DNA of 64,000 nt from Candidatus Poseidoniales archaeon (lineage in GTDB: Archaea; Thermoplasmatota; Poseidoniia; Poseidoniales; Thalassarchaeaceae), in contig JAPOFX010000001.1 in NCBI GenBank assembly GCA_028283505.1, forward strand, positions 201,127 to 265,126. The letters are read 5' to 3'. This document shows, one piece after another, positions 25,012 through 33,330 of the stretch. Below the pieces are notes generated by a model that saw only the letters and a list, made by a program, of their open reading frames with translations, made no database searches and was not told the DNA's origin. The position numbers and the translations under genes are program-made. Every line of letters starts with the position of its first letter. The first letter of the stretch is position 1.

Positions 25012-26306
25012 CCCTCCCTTACAGAAGCTAGAGCTTCTTCGACAGCTGCCATGGTTATCCTGTCCCCACTTTCCCTGACAATATTAGCAACTGCCTCTAC
25101 CTCTGTCCCTTCAGCCCCTGCTGCCGCGACCATATTCATGAGATGTAATTTCATGTGTCCAGCTTGGATGCCTACAGTTGCTAAGGCCCGTAATGCTCCA
25201 AGATTCTGAGCTAAGCCAGCAGCAGCCATGACTTTAGCAAGATCGTTAGCAGTCCTCAGTCCCAAAAGGGCCACATTAGCTTGGGCACCTGGGTGTATCC
25301 TAACTGCGCCCCCAACTAGTCCTACTGCCATCGGTATTTCTATTGAGCCTACCAAGTTCCCCTCACTATCTTTTTCCCAATGAGTCATCGACCCATACTC
25401 CCTTCCATAGGATGCGTATGAATGAGCACCTGACTCTATTGCTCGCCAATCTTGACCACATGCTATTGCTATCGGAGATATTGCATTCATTATTCCCTTA
25501 TTGTGTGTCGTAGCTCTAAATGGATCTGCAGCCGCGAAGTGATAGGCTTGAACAACGCCATCGATGACACTTGACCCACCTTCCCTATCCAAACCGCTAT
25601 CGGACATTTCCTCGGGAGTGAATACTGCACTAACCTTTGCTAATCGATGAACTGCTAAGTTACTAATTATCCTCAGAATCACAGTTCCGGTGCTTAGCTC
25701 TTCTATCCTTGGAGCTATGGTTTCTGCCATTGTGTTGACTGCATTTGCTCCCATCGCATCCCTGCAATCCACTAAAATATGTACGATGACCATGGGCCCA
25801 GAACCCGTCTCGATAATCCGGGCCTCCACACCTTTGCATCCACCACCGAATTTAACGAGTATGGGATCTACGTCATTGCATGCCTCAATAAGTTCCCTCT
25901 CGGCTGAAAGTATGGCCATCTTGGCGGCCTCCGGGTCGTCACAACCCACAACTTGGATCTGTCCTATCATAACCGGCTCATCATTGTCAGATACAAATCC
26001 TCCTTTGGAATGACACCTTTTCGCCATGTTGGAAGCTGCAGCCACAACACTCGCTTCTTCAACTACGAATGGAATTAGGTAATGCTCACCATCAATGATG
26101 AAATTTGTCGCCACTCCGATTGGAAGTGAATATGTCCCAATCACGTTCTCAATCATCCTGTCAGCAACTTCCTCTGTGAGCTCACCAGCCGAGGCCCATG
26201 CACCCACCATCTGATCATCCAATCCTGCAATATCCGCTAGCAAGCTCCTCCTCTCAGGGACAGATAGTTTGTAAAATCCTTTCAATCGACTGCTATCAAC
26301 TGGCAT
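25008..26306 (-). CDS. mvaA: HMG-CoA reductase, class II
   Basis: Reduces HMG-CoA to mevalonate, the committed step of isoprenoid lipid synthesis. The 432-residue product has S-R-L-K-G-F-Y-K-L-S at its start, the catalytic Glu in V-E-E-A-S-V-V-A-A-A, D-A-M-G-A-N for cofactor binding, A-T-T-H-N-K-G-I-M-N and the late G-L-A-Q-N-L-G-A-L-R-A-L-A. The length, N-terminus and C-terminal blocks are of the bacterial-type class II enzyme rather than the usual archaeal class I. ATG 26306 is chosen because gagggggt lies 8 nt upstream and it fits the class II N-terminus; the ATG at 26345 is the alternative. It pairs with the aconitase-X gene at 7806-9551 in a mevalonate pathway reading. Confidence 0.95.
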   Translation of the reverse strand: MPVDSSRLKGFYKLSVPERRSLLADIAGLDDQMVGAWASAGELTEEVADRMIENVIGTYSLPIGVATNFIIDGEHYLIPFVVEEASVVAAASNMAKRCHSKGGFVSDNDEPVMIGQIQVVGCDDPEAAKMAILSAERELIEACNDVDPILVKFGGGCKGVEARIIETGSGPMVIVHILVDCRDAMGANAVNTMAETIAPRIEELSTGTVILRIISNLAVHRLAKVSAVFTPEEMSDSGLDREGGSSVIDGVVQAYHFAAADPFRATTHNKGIMNAISPIAIACGQDWRAIESGAHSYASYGREYGSMTHWEKDSEGNLVGSIEIPMAVGLVGGAVRIHPGAQANVALLGLRTANDLAKVMAAAGLAQNLGALRALATVGIQAGHMKLHLMNMVAAAGAEGTEVEAVANIVRESGDRITMAAVEEALASVREG

Positions 26307-26618
26307 GTTATCATACCCCCTCGGTACAAACACCCTTCTGTACATTTCGCTTCATTATCTCACTTGATATCATTCAATCGACTTTGAAAATATTTTCGAA
26401 ATGACTCGTCATTCCCGATTTAAACCGTTAATCTACACGTTAACGCTTGGTTAACGCATCATAAAAGCGTTAGATAAGCGTTAATTTATTGAATCAGTAA
26501 ACGTATTACTAGTCTTATATTAAATTAAAAATAATTTCTGAAAAGCGTAAATATACGTTAATTTGTATAATAATTTACGTTAATACACGTTAATATTATT
26601 TACTCTTTCATTCGCATT
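26307..26618. other. AT-rich divergent intergenic region, candidate origin or operator array
   Basis: This 312-base region separates HMG-CoA reductase and the AAA/winged-helix gene. Its first 110 bases hold a possible minus-strand TATA (aaaatattttcgaaa near 26386-26400) for mvaA; the rest holds the CGTTAA repeats listed separately. Bases 26511-26545 are almost pure A/T, as in a DNA-unwinding element. No RNA gene or ORF is supported. Confidence 0.6.
26426..26593. repeat. Cluster of CGTTAA iteron-like elements
   Basis: Exact CGTTAA occurs on the plus strand at 26426, 26438, 26479, 26556, 26578 and 26588, and as TTAACG at 26440 and 26451. Near matches are CGTTAG 26468, TAAACG 26498 and CGTAAA 26546. 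Several neighbours are 10-12 nt apart, about one helical turn (26426/26438, 26468/26479, 26546/26556, 26578/26588). The fuller consensus is ACGTTAAT. Copies 26438-26445 make the palindrome CGTTAACG. The last copy runs into the TATA-like taatattattta (26591-26602) of the downstream AAA gene. The density is far above chance even for AT-rich DNA. Confidence 0.8.
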
Positions 26619-28466
26619 ATGTTTGTGAAGGGTAATGTGCCAGAGGAACTAGGACTGCCATTGCTCAGAGGTAATCCATTCGATCTAAGACCAATCGAAA
26701 GTGGAAGAGCGGAGTACTTGGTTGGAAGGGACCGACTTATCTCCTCGTGGAGGGAACACATAGTTTCACAATCTCCGAGAATGATGTTTTTAGTTGGAGA
26801 TAGGGGCTCTGGTAGATCGTCAATTGTTAGGACACTTGCGTCCCAAACCAAAAGGAGTTTTGTCGGTCAATTTTGGCCGATGAATGACCCTGTTAATTCT
26901 ATAATACATGAGCTCTATGTTCACTTCTGTGGTTTCGAATCTTCAGGATCAAACCAGAAGATGATAGATGATCTGGTCACTAATTTAGAGGAGTCTTCAG
27001 GGAACCTTCCAGTGATTTCCCTCGATTACCCTTCAAATGTGGACATAGCCCCAGTCCTAAGCTCATTGTCGCCAATCCTCCAAAGACTCAGAGCTTTGGT
27101 AATTGTAGTACTTACGCCTTCTCAGCTATCTTCACTAGACGAAGAGACGACTGAAATTTATGATATTCCAGAACAAATCCCAAACCTGACAAAAAGGCAG
27201 ATACAGGATCTCTCAAACAGACTCGTATCTAGGAAGGCTAGAGAAAAATGGATTATTGATGATGCCCTTCTTTCAAGAATTCACGAATCAACTTCTGGAA
27301 ATCCTAGAGATGTAATCAGGCTACTTAGAGACCTGACTGATGAGAGGAGAGATGTAGGTGCCAAAGGGACTTTGGAGAGGCTAATGCGCTGGCACAAATC
27401 TCCTGGTGAGATCAGAGATTCTTCGGACTCCATAGAGGTCATGGAAAAAACTGAGGCCGAGGATGAAGAAATCACTCATAATGAGAGGATCGCCAAAGAG
27501 AATGAATATGCAAAATTTCAACAACACGTGCAAGAAAGCCTCAGTCCGAAAAATGAGACTGAGGAAAGATCCGATCTAGAAGATTTTTCAGATGAATCGG
27601 ACAGACTAGACACAATTGATGAACAAGATGATCTATTTTACGAACCTAATGATCTGTGGATTCAGGATGCAGAACAATCCGAAAATAAGGAAACTAAAGA
27701 GAATGGGGTGGGTAGAGAAACTGTGCTGGAACAAGGAACCCTAGATGATTTTGTTTACATGGAGCCAGGTAGTGAGCCTCCGATGTATAATTCTGGTAAC
27801 GGTTTCAAAGGACTGGCCAGTAGATCTAAAGTGGCCCAAAATTCACAGCCCAAATCAGAGGAAGGAGCCCCATTTATTGAATCAATATCCGAAGTCCCGC
27901 CTCTATGGCCCGATAAGGAAACAGATCATTCAGAGGACGTAGAAATTCAAGATGGTATTTTTTTGGATGACAGCTATGATAACGATAATACAATCAAAAA
28001 TCCGAAAAAAAATCCCTCTAGTGTGATATCCACAGATTCTGTTCATTGGTCAGTCGAGCCTTCGATGAAATATTCATTGCCAAAGATAGAAGATAGTGGG
28101 ACAAAAACCCCACTTTTCGGTATCGATGATTCGCCGACCGATGAAACCTCAAATCCCCAAGTGCCTAGAAATATCACGAATATGGATGTATACGAGAAAG
28201 TCAATGCCTGGGAACCCGATCAACCTCTAAATGAGATTCAAATAACTCTTCTCAACGAAGCAGAACTCTTGGTAATCTCAGTCGCCGCGAAGAGAGAGAT
28301 ATCTCCCTCCGATGCTGAACTACAAGCCAGATTAGAAGTTGGAAGGCCCAGACTATCTCAGATATACAATGGCCTGCATAAATCAGGATTCCTTTCAGTA
28401 AGAAAACAAGGAAGAAAAAGACTATTCAAAATTACAGAAGCGGCTAAAAAATTGGTGGAGGTATAA
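26619..28466 (+). CDS. AAA-type ATPase-like protein with C-terminal winged helix
   Basis: The 615-residue product has three parts. Residues about 20-265 look like an Orc1/Cdc6- or STAND-type AAA module: F-L-V-G-D-R-G-S-G-R-S-S at 57-68 is a P-loop in which the essential Lys is Arg (R66), and V-I-S-L-D-Y-P is a degenerate Walker B without the second acid. Residues 265-540 are a long, acidic, low-complexity linker. Residues about 545-615 are a winged helix with L-L-V-I-S-V-A-A-K-R-E-I-S and a basic recognition wing V-R-K-Q-G-R-K-R-L-F-K-I. It lies just after the CGTTAA array, so it may bind that array. ATP hydrolysis is doubtful. Function is not known. Confidence 0.75.
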   Translation: MFVKGNVPEELGLPLLRGNPFDLRPIESGRAEYLVGRDRLISSWREHIVSQSPRMMFLVGDRGSGRSSIVRTLASQTKRSFVGQFWPMNDPVNSIIHELYVHFCGFESSGSNQKMIDDLVTNLEESSGNLPVISLDYPSNVDIAPVLSSLSPILQRLRALVIVVLTPSQLSSLDEETTEIYDIPEQIPNLTKRQIQDLSNRLVSRKAREKWIIDDALLSRIHESTSGNPRDVIRLLRDLTDERRDVGAKGTLERLMRWHKSPGEIRDSSDSIEVMEKTEAEDEEITHNERIAKENEYAKFQQHVQESLSPKNETEERSDLEDFSDESDRLDTIDEQDDLFYEPNDLWIQDAEQSENKETKENGVGRETVLEQGTLDDFVYMEPGSEPPMYNSGNGFKGLASRSKVAQNSQPKSEEGAPFIESISEVPPLWPDKETDHSEDVEIQDGIFLDDSYDNDNTIKNPKKNPSSVISTDSVHWSVEPSMKYSLPKIEDSGTKTPLFGIDDSPTDETSNPQVPRNITNMDVYEKVNAWEPDQPLNEIQITLLNEAELLVISVAAKREISPSDAELQARLEVGRPRLSQIYNGLHKSGFLSVRKQGRKRLFKITEAAKKLVEV

Positions 28467-28468
28467 AT

Positions 28469-28762
28469 TTGAATGACAACGTTCTTGTTACCCTAGAAAT
28501 GGTCAAGAAATATATTGCACTGACGGAGACTGCTAGGGAGAAGGCAACTCCCGCTAAACTAACCGAAGAAAACTCAAAAAAGCTTTCAACAATGATTAGA
28601 ATGTGTGATGATTATCTCTCTGATGCCAAGTATTTCATGCAAAGGGGCGATTTGGTCAGATCTTTCGGAGCGATAAACTATGCCCATGCTTGGATAGATG
28701 CAGCTGTGAAAATTGGTTTCATGGACGGGAAAGGGGATGACAATCTATTCACACTCCCTTAG
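28469..28762 (+). CDS. DUF357 family small helical protein
   Basis: The 97-residue product matches archaeal DUF357 (PF04010-type) proteins: a helical hairpin with C-D-D-Y-L-S-D-A-K-Y-F-M-Q-R-G-D-L-V-R and Y-A-H-A-W-I-D-A near residue 70. Function is not established. The start is TTG 28469; ggtggaggt at 28454-28462 lies 6 nt upstream, and no ATG is available in frame before residue 11. It begins 2 nt after the AAA/winged-helix gene, so the two are almost certainly co-translated. Its stop overlaps the convergent PIN gene by 4 nt. Confidence 0.82.
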   Translation: MNDNVLVTLEMVKKYIALTETAREKATPAKLTEENSKKLSTMIRMCDDYLSDAKYFMQRGDLVRSFGAINYAHAWIDAAVKIGFMDGKGDDNLFTLP

Positions 28763-29124
28763 CCAATTAATCTTAACATTCTATCTGATACGACCTCGAT
28801 GTACTGACATCCAGATTTTGATAGATTTTCTTTAAGCCTGGTATCAACTGTTAAAACAGGCCATCTATTTTCTCTTGAAAGCTCAACTAGCATTCTATCT
28901 GTGTGGTTTTGCCCTTCTGGATCATCTATTAATTTACATCTTGATTTCAGTAATTCTAAGAGAAGACCCCGCTTCTGTTTAGCCAAATCTTCCAGTTCTT
29001 CCCAGACACTACTGATGACAATAAGCTCCGGCTTACCTATTACTTTGGACATCTCTGAATCTAGGTTCAGCCCGGATTTTACCAATGCGACCCATCCACA
29101 AGTGTCGACGAGAACCCCCGCCAT
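28759..29124 (-). CDS. PIN-domain protein, Fcf1/Utp24-like
   Basis: The 121-residue product is a single PIN domain: V-L-V-D-T-C-G near residue 4-10, S-S-V-W-E-E-L near 48-54, H-T-D-R-M near 85 and T-V-D-T-R-L near 101 provide the expected acidic nuclease residues. The small PIN proteins next to aIF2 gamma in euryarchaea are related to Fcf1/Utp24, which cleaves pre-rRNA. ATG 29124 was chosen because gggtg lies upstream and it begins 4 nt after the aIF2 gamma stop; a longer frame would overlap that gene. Role in rRNA processing is inferred from family and neighbourhood. Confidence 0.85.
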   Translation of the reverse strand: MAGVLVDTCGWVALVKSGLNLDSEMSKVIGKPELIVISSVWEELEDLAKQKRGLLLELLKSRCKLIDDPEGQNHTDRMLVELSRENRWPVLTVDTRLKENLSKSGCQYIEVVSDRMLRLIG

Positions 29125-29128
29125 GTAA

Positions 29129-30367
29129 TCACCCTTTGATGGTGCCGTGTCCGATAAGTCTCCAACGAGAGCCGACCCTTCTTGATAATGTGATCCTACT
29201 TCCCCCTTTTGCACAAATCGGTAACCTCAATGCTAGTCTCGCCTCCCCTTTCTTGCTGGACGAAACGGTACCCACGCTTGTTGCGGTGGCAGAATTTACC
29301 ATCAACATCTCATTATTCTGTAAGGGCTTGACTAACCCCTCGTCACCATCCTCCCCAGATACCATCTTTTCAAGAAGTTCTAGCTTCAAATCTAGAGACT
29401 CCCATACTGGGGGAAGCTCACCATCCCTGGCCATCACCTGTCCAGATAGATCGTCAGCCTTTGTGGACATTGGGTCCAGAGGAGTGGCTATCCCGCAAAG
29501 TCCTCCTGCATGAGCGGTTTCTAGATCCAATCCTCCAGCTTGAATATTCTCTATGACCGTCTTCAATGGTTCCCATCTTGTCTTACTGCCTTCCACAATC
29601 CTCCTTCCTGGGGCTATCAATATGGAATCTCCCACACTGAATGAACCTTCGACTATACTTCCTCCGATAATTCCTCCTTTGAGTTTGCTCGGCCTCAATC
29701 CCGGCCTATTGACGTCGAAAGACCTGGCAACATACATCAGACCCTCCTCATCAGAATCGATTTTTGGACTCGGTATAGTGTCCTCTATAGCCCTAATTAG
29801 CACGTCTAGATTTACATCATGATGAGCTGAAACTGGAACAATGGGAGAACCTTCGGCAATCGTGCCATGAATGAATGACAATATCTCATTATATGATTCA
29901 ACAGCCCTCTCCCTAGTTACAAGATCGACTTTATTCTGAACTACAACTATATTCTTTATACCAGCTATTTGTAAAGCTGCAAGGTGCTCTCTAGTTTGTG
30001 CTTGTGGACAGGTCTCATTAGCTGCAACCAATAATAGGGCCCCATCCATGATTGCCGCCCCAGAAATCATTACTGCCATCAGAGTCTCGTGTCCAGGCGC
30101 ATCAACGAAGGATATAACTCGGAGGAGGTCATTCTCAGAATCTTCTCCCCCTTTCGGATTTTTTCCTCTAGGGTAGTATTCTCCATCCTTGTTCTTGTAA
30201 AAAGCGGTGTCTGCATATCCTAGCTTAATGCTGATTCCACGTTTCCTTTCTTCGGAGTGAGTATCAGTCCATGTTCCCGATAGTGCCTTTGTTAGCGTGG
30301 TCTTTCCATGATCTACGTGTCCGACCATCCCAATATTTACTTCGGGCTGGCTTGGTAAATCATCCAC
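29129..30367 (-). CDS. eif2g: Translation initiation factor 2, gamma subunit
   Basis: The GTPase subunit of aIF2 delivers initiator Met-tRNA to the small ribosomal subunit. G-H-V-D-H-G-K-T-T-L near residue 16-25 is G1, D-A-P-G-H-E near 88 is G3 and Q-N-K-V-D-L near 145 is G4, followed by two beta-barrel domains. At 412 residues the length is typical. The start is GTG 30367 with ggtg 6 nt upstream. It lies 22 nt downstream of S6e and 4 nt before the PIN gene; the same three-gene order is known from many euryarchaea. Confidence 0.96.
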   Translation of the reverse strand: MDDLPSQPEVNIGMVGHVDHGKTTLTKALSGTWTDTHSEERKRGISIKLGYADTAFYKNKDGEYYPRGKNPKGGEDSENDLLRVISFVDAPGHETLMAVMISGAAIMDGALLLVAANETCPQAQTREHLAALQIAGIKNIVVVQNKVDLVTRERAVESYNEILSFIHGTIAEGSPIVPVSAHHDVNLDVLIRAIEDTIPSPKIDSDEEGLMYVARSFDVNRPGLRPSKLKGGIIGGSIVEGSFSVGDSILIAPGRRIVEGSKTRWEPLKTVIENIQAGGLDLETAHAGGLCGIATPLDPMSTKADDLSGQVMARDGELPPVWESLDLKLELLEKMVSGEDGDEGLVKPLQNNEMLMVNSATATSVGTVSSSKKGEARLALRLPICAKGGSRITLSRRVGSRWRLIGHGTIKG

Positions 30368-30389
30368 CAGTTACACCATCTCCCAATAT

Positions 30390-30884
30390 TCACTCCTCTT
30401 CAGCAGAGGATTGATTGTCAGGAGCTTCTTCTTCCACACCGAAAATCACACCGAGAGGCCTCTTTCCTGCCACAACTATTTTCAGATTGATTTGCCTAGT
30501 CTCTTGACTTATGACATTTCCACGGAGATTCCTCCTTTTCCTTAGCCCGTCATACTTGTATCTGTATGTCTTGCCTTTTTTGTTGACCTTCTTGTCTCCT
30601 TTGTACCCTATTCCAGCAGTAATCAATACCGATTTAACACCACTACCATCTAAATCTGGCCTCATCGGCCTCCCTGTAAGATCCGAACCTCCTGTGATTT
30701 CCAATTTGTATCCGGTTAGTGATTGATCGCCTTCGCCAACGAACATTCCGTCTACTGAGTCTCCTATCTTCTTACCTAGGAAATGGTTGTAATTTGAACC
30801 AGTAATTTCCATGGAGAAAGCACGGCCCCCATACTTCGGATTAGTGTCGTTAACGACTGCCTTGAATGACTGCTCGCCTGCCAT
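30390..30884 (-). CDS. rps6e: Ribosomal protein S6e (eS6)
   Basis: Small-subunit ribosomal protein shared by archaea and eukaryotes. F-x-A-V-V-N-D-x-N-P-K-Y-G-G, D-S-V-D-G-M-F-V-G, the L-T-G-x-x-L-x-I-x-G-G-S-D block and G-R-P-M-R-P-D are conserved eS6 features. The 164-residue product has an acidic tail. An SD-like gaggag lies 6 nt before the ATG. A TATA-like cttatagg sits near 30921 on the minus strand, so it likely has its own promoter as well as read-through from orc1. Confidence 0.95.
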   Translation of the reverse strand: MAGEQSFKAVVNDTNPKYGGRAFSMEITGSNYNHFLGKKIGDSVDGMFVGEGDQSLTGYKLEITGGSDLTGRPMRPDLDGSGVKSVLITAGIGYKGDKKVNKKGKTYRYKYDGLRKRRNLRGNVISQETRQINLKIVVAGKRPLGVIFGVEEEAPDNQSSAEEE

Positions 30885-30928
30885 ATTTACTCCTCGGACG
30901 GCAACCCGACATGAGGCCCCTATAAGAG

Positions 30929-30946
30929 CGGTTCGGAAGCCAACCG
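30929..30946 (-). terminator. Hairpin after orc1 stop
   Basis: Arms CGGTT-C-GG and CC-AACCG (one bulged C) flank AAG, 8 nt past the orc1 stop. It lacks a T-tract, so its role as a terminator or as an element near the S6e promoter is uncertain. Confidence 0.3.
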
Positions 30947-30954
30947 AATGTCAA

Positions 30955-32163
30955 TCAGCGGTTCATGAACTCCTTCTCTATCCTACTCCCTATTGTGGCG
31001 GGCGAGGTATTACTCATTGTAATGTAAGTAGTTCTGCCCCTTCCAACAGAAGTATTGGTCGACCTCGCTTCTAGTAGTCCTTCGGTTTCTAAAGACTTTA
31101 GATGCTTCCAGAAGGTGGTATAACTCCTAGTTTTAATTGAAAACTCTTCACATACAAGCTCGTACAGCTTGCGAGCATCACCACTAGAGATTTCCTCCAC
31201 CTTGCGCAACCTTCTGCAAATGCCCAGAAGAATCAGTTTTTGATGAGTCCCCAGGGAATCAACTTGACTCGGCTCTACTGAAGCTGTCCTAAGGGTACTG
31301 GGCATAACATCGCCAACATTCACCTCTCCCCTGCCATCCATCTCTGCTCTTCGTACAGCAGCCTCTAGGAGCTCAATAGCTAGACGTGCATCACCCGTCT
31401 CAGAGGCGAATCTGCCGATCTTTTCCAGTACCTCTTCACCTACCGAACCGGGCTTGCATGAAGCTTCGTAACGTTGCTTAGATATCCCTACAAGTCCATC
31501 AGAGTCATAAGGCTCTAGCCTCAAAACATTACTTTCTCCCAATCTAGAGATTATCGCGGGTTCTAACATGCCCATCAGGGAAGGATCTTGACTCACCAGA
31601 ATCAGTGAAACCGAGCCATGGTTACCTTGCCCCTCATCTATTCTAAGAAGTTTGTATATCAGATCACTACTGTCTCTCCTAACAAGCACGTCCACCTCAT
31701 CCAAAACAAGTATCATGTGAAGCCCCCTCGACCGGATATTTCTCCGTATTGACTGGATAATCTCTCCCGAGCTGAAGCCTCTCTCAGGGTGTCTTGAGTC
31801 CAGAGACAGAGCTATCTGTTGCAATACTTGGGAAGTAGAGGGATGATTTCTGCAGTTTACATGCGAAAGAACAATTTTCCTGATGCCATCCATTTCCCTT
31901 ACTACATCTTCTCCAAATCTTCTGGTCAGAACTGTCTTTCCAGTGCCTACATGGCCAACAACCACTGCTCGGCCACTGACATTTTCGTTCCCGATTCCCA
32001 TGAACATCGAAGCCAGTGATTCCAGCTCTCTTTCCCTGCCAACCAACAGGGGAGGTGTCCAATCAAATGATAGAGGTCCTCTGTCTAGAAGAACCTTGCC
32101 CGCTCCTATCCTGTCCAGGTACCCTGCCATCAAGACACAATTACTAACATCGTTCTTAGACAT
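30955..32163 (-). CDS. cdc6: Orc1/Cdc6 replication initiator
   Basis: Binds origin repeats and loads the MCM helicase. The 402-residue product has Walker A G-H-V-G-T-G-K-T at 70-77, Walker B I-L-V-L-D-E-V-D near 151-158, sensor 1 in L-I-L-V-S-Q-D and a C-terminal winged helix with the S-Y-T-T-F-W-K-H-L-K-S-L recognition part. Contrast the degenerate AAA protein at 26619-28466. Start ATG 32163; M12 is possible. It lies between dph2 and S6e in a minus-strand run of informational genes. A TATA-like taaaatg (32204-32210) and a short dyad GTCAA/TTGAC (32178-32190) lie upstream. Confidence 0.95.
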   Translation of the reverse strand: MSKNDVSNCVLMAGYLDRIGAGKVLLDRGPLSFDWTPPLLVGRERELESLASMFMGIGNENVSGRAVVVGHVGTGKTVLTRRFGEDVVREMDGIRKIVLSHVNCRNHPSTSQVLQQIALSLDSRHPERGFSSGEIIQSIRRNIRSRGLHMILVLDEVDVLVRRDSSDLIYKLLRIDEGQGNHGSVSLILVSQDPSLMGMLEPAIISRLGESNVLRLEPYDSDGLVGISKQRYEASCKPGSVGEEVLEKIGRFASETGDARLAIELLEAAVRRAEMDGRGEVNVGDVMPSTLRTASVEPSQVDSLGTHQKLILLGICRRLRKVEEISSGDARKLYELVCEEFSIKTRSYTTFWKHLKSLETEGLLEARSTNTSVGRGRTTYITMSNTSPATIGSRIEKEFMNR

Positions 32164-32177
32164 ATTCAGTAAGGGAG

Positions 32178-32190
32178 GTCAAAAATTGAC
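32178..32190. promoter_or_regulatory. Short dyad at predicted orc1 transcription start
   Basis: Arms GTCAA and TTGAC flank AAA, about 23 nt downstream of the TATA-like element at 32204-32210 and 15 nt upstream of the ATG. The 5-bp arms are too short to be significant alone; it is listed because it occupies the same place as the longer dyads at gyrB and the proteases. Confidence 0.25.
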
Positions 32191-32217
32191 TGTTTCATAG
32201 GGGCATTTTACTACGAC

Positions 32218-33324
32218 TTAAGGAATCTCATCGAATTGGTATCCATTTTCCCATTTCTTTTCCCCCAGCGCAACTTCTAATTCATAAGGAGTCACAAGAG
32301 GCTTGTCATATCTCACCGAGTCATCAATGGCTATTCGTGGACAAGCAGTATTCACAAAAGCATCAACCGGGTAGAAGTCGATAAGATCTGGACTAACATG
32401 ATCCAAAGCTAGTAAATACCCCTTTCGACCATGCTTTTCCAGGACTCTCTTCATCCTTATGGCTAGGTTCCTCCTCATCTGGCCGGGTTTCTCACCAATC
32501 AATATTCCGAAGGTTTTGGCATTATCAATCTCCATTATAAGCCCAAACCGCTGTCTAAGAATTCTTTCAATTCGTCCAAAGGACATCTCACTGGAATCTC
32601 CGGTGTATGGGTCCAATAGTGCCAAGGGCTTTCCCGTGTGTAATACAAGACCTATGGGGTGGAAGTCGCCAGAACCCAAGAACAGGTAGTGCCCAATTTC
32701 ATCATTATCTCCTGAATAATTGCATCCTAATACCTGCCCTGGAAAGGTTAGCCTATCTCCTCCGGTGGGTATCACTACCTCAAATCCAGCCCCCTCAAGC
32801 ATTTCTTTGTATTTTGGTAACAGGTGAAGGTGTTGAATGGATCCGACGAGCCCCAATTTAGTTGCCTTGAGAGGTGAGAATCTACCCACGGCATCCAAAA
32901 AAATCCGATGAGCATCTTCCTCATTCAAGTCTGCTGATATTTTTGCTCCGATTCTAGATTGTGCTATTGATAGATGAGATCTCAGAATGGGCAAAATACC
33001 CTCTATCTCAGGTTCTCCATCGTACGTAACCGAAATGAACTGAGTCGGCATACCCGAGTCTATATTCATCTGACTATGTCCCATGTGAGCAACCAACTCA
33101 ACACCCATAGCCCTCATTTTATCGTGCACAAGGTCACATGCACCATAACAAGGATCGGCAGCAAGGATCACTTTCGCATCGGAATCATCCTCAATCTTGT
33201 CCATCATTTCGAGGGCCTGCATCTTGAGTCCTTCCGGAACCTGCAGTGCGACTAACCGGTTATCGTTAGATTTTATCCTCTGAACAAGCTCGTCTAGTTG
33301 GAAATCATGCCTGTCCAAATCCAT
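32218..33324 (-). CDS. dph2: Diphthamide synthase Dph2
   Basis: Archaeal Dph2 is a non-canonical radical-SAM [4Fe-4S] enzyme that starts diphthamide synthesis on a histidine of elongation factor 2. The three cluster cysteines are visible: C59 in A-D-P-C-Y-G-A-C-D, a second in Q-V-L-G-C-N-Y near 200 and a third in N-T-A-C-P-R-I-A near 333. Length (368) is a little above the usual ~340. It follows hpt by 6 nt on the minus strand. EF2 modification fits the translation-rich neighbourhood. Confidence 0.95.
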   Translation of the reverse strand: MDLDRHDFQLDELVQRIKSNDNRLVALQVPEGLKMQALEMMDKIEDDSDAKVILAADPCYGACDLVHDKMRAMGVELVAHMGHSQMNIDSGMPTQFISVTYDGEPEIEGILPILRSHLSIAQSRIGAKISADLNEEDAHRIFLDAVGRFSPLKATKLGLVGSIQHLHLLPKYKEMLEGAGFEVVIPTGGDRLTFPGQVLGCNYSGDNDEIGHYLFLGSGDFHPIGLVLHTGKPLALLDPYTGDSSEMSFGRIERILRQRFGLIMEIDNAKTFGILIGEKPGQMRRNLAIRMKRVLEKHGRKGYLLALDHVSPDLIDFYPVDAFVNTACPRIAIDDSVRYDKPLVTPYELEVALGEKKWENGYQFDEIP

Positions 33325-33330
33325 TTATAA

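Noticed and set aside
26426-26593. CRISPR array
   Set aside because: The repeat is only 6-8 bases with no 25-40 base repeat units or unique spacers, and no cas genes are in the window.
26426-26593. Firm call of a replication origin
   Set aside because: Flanking genes mostly point towards the region, and no skew or coverage could be computed. It is kept as a hypothesis only.
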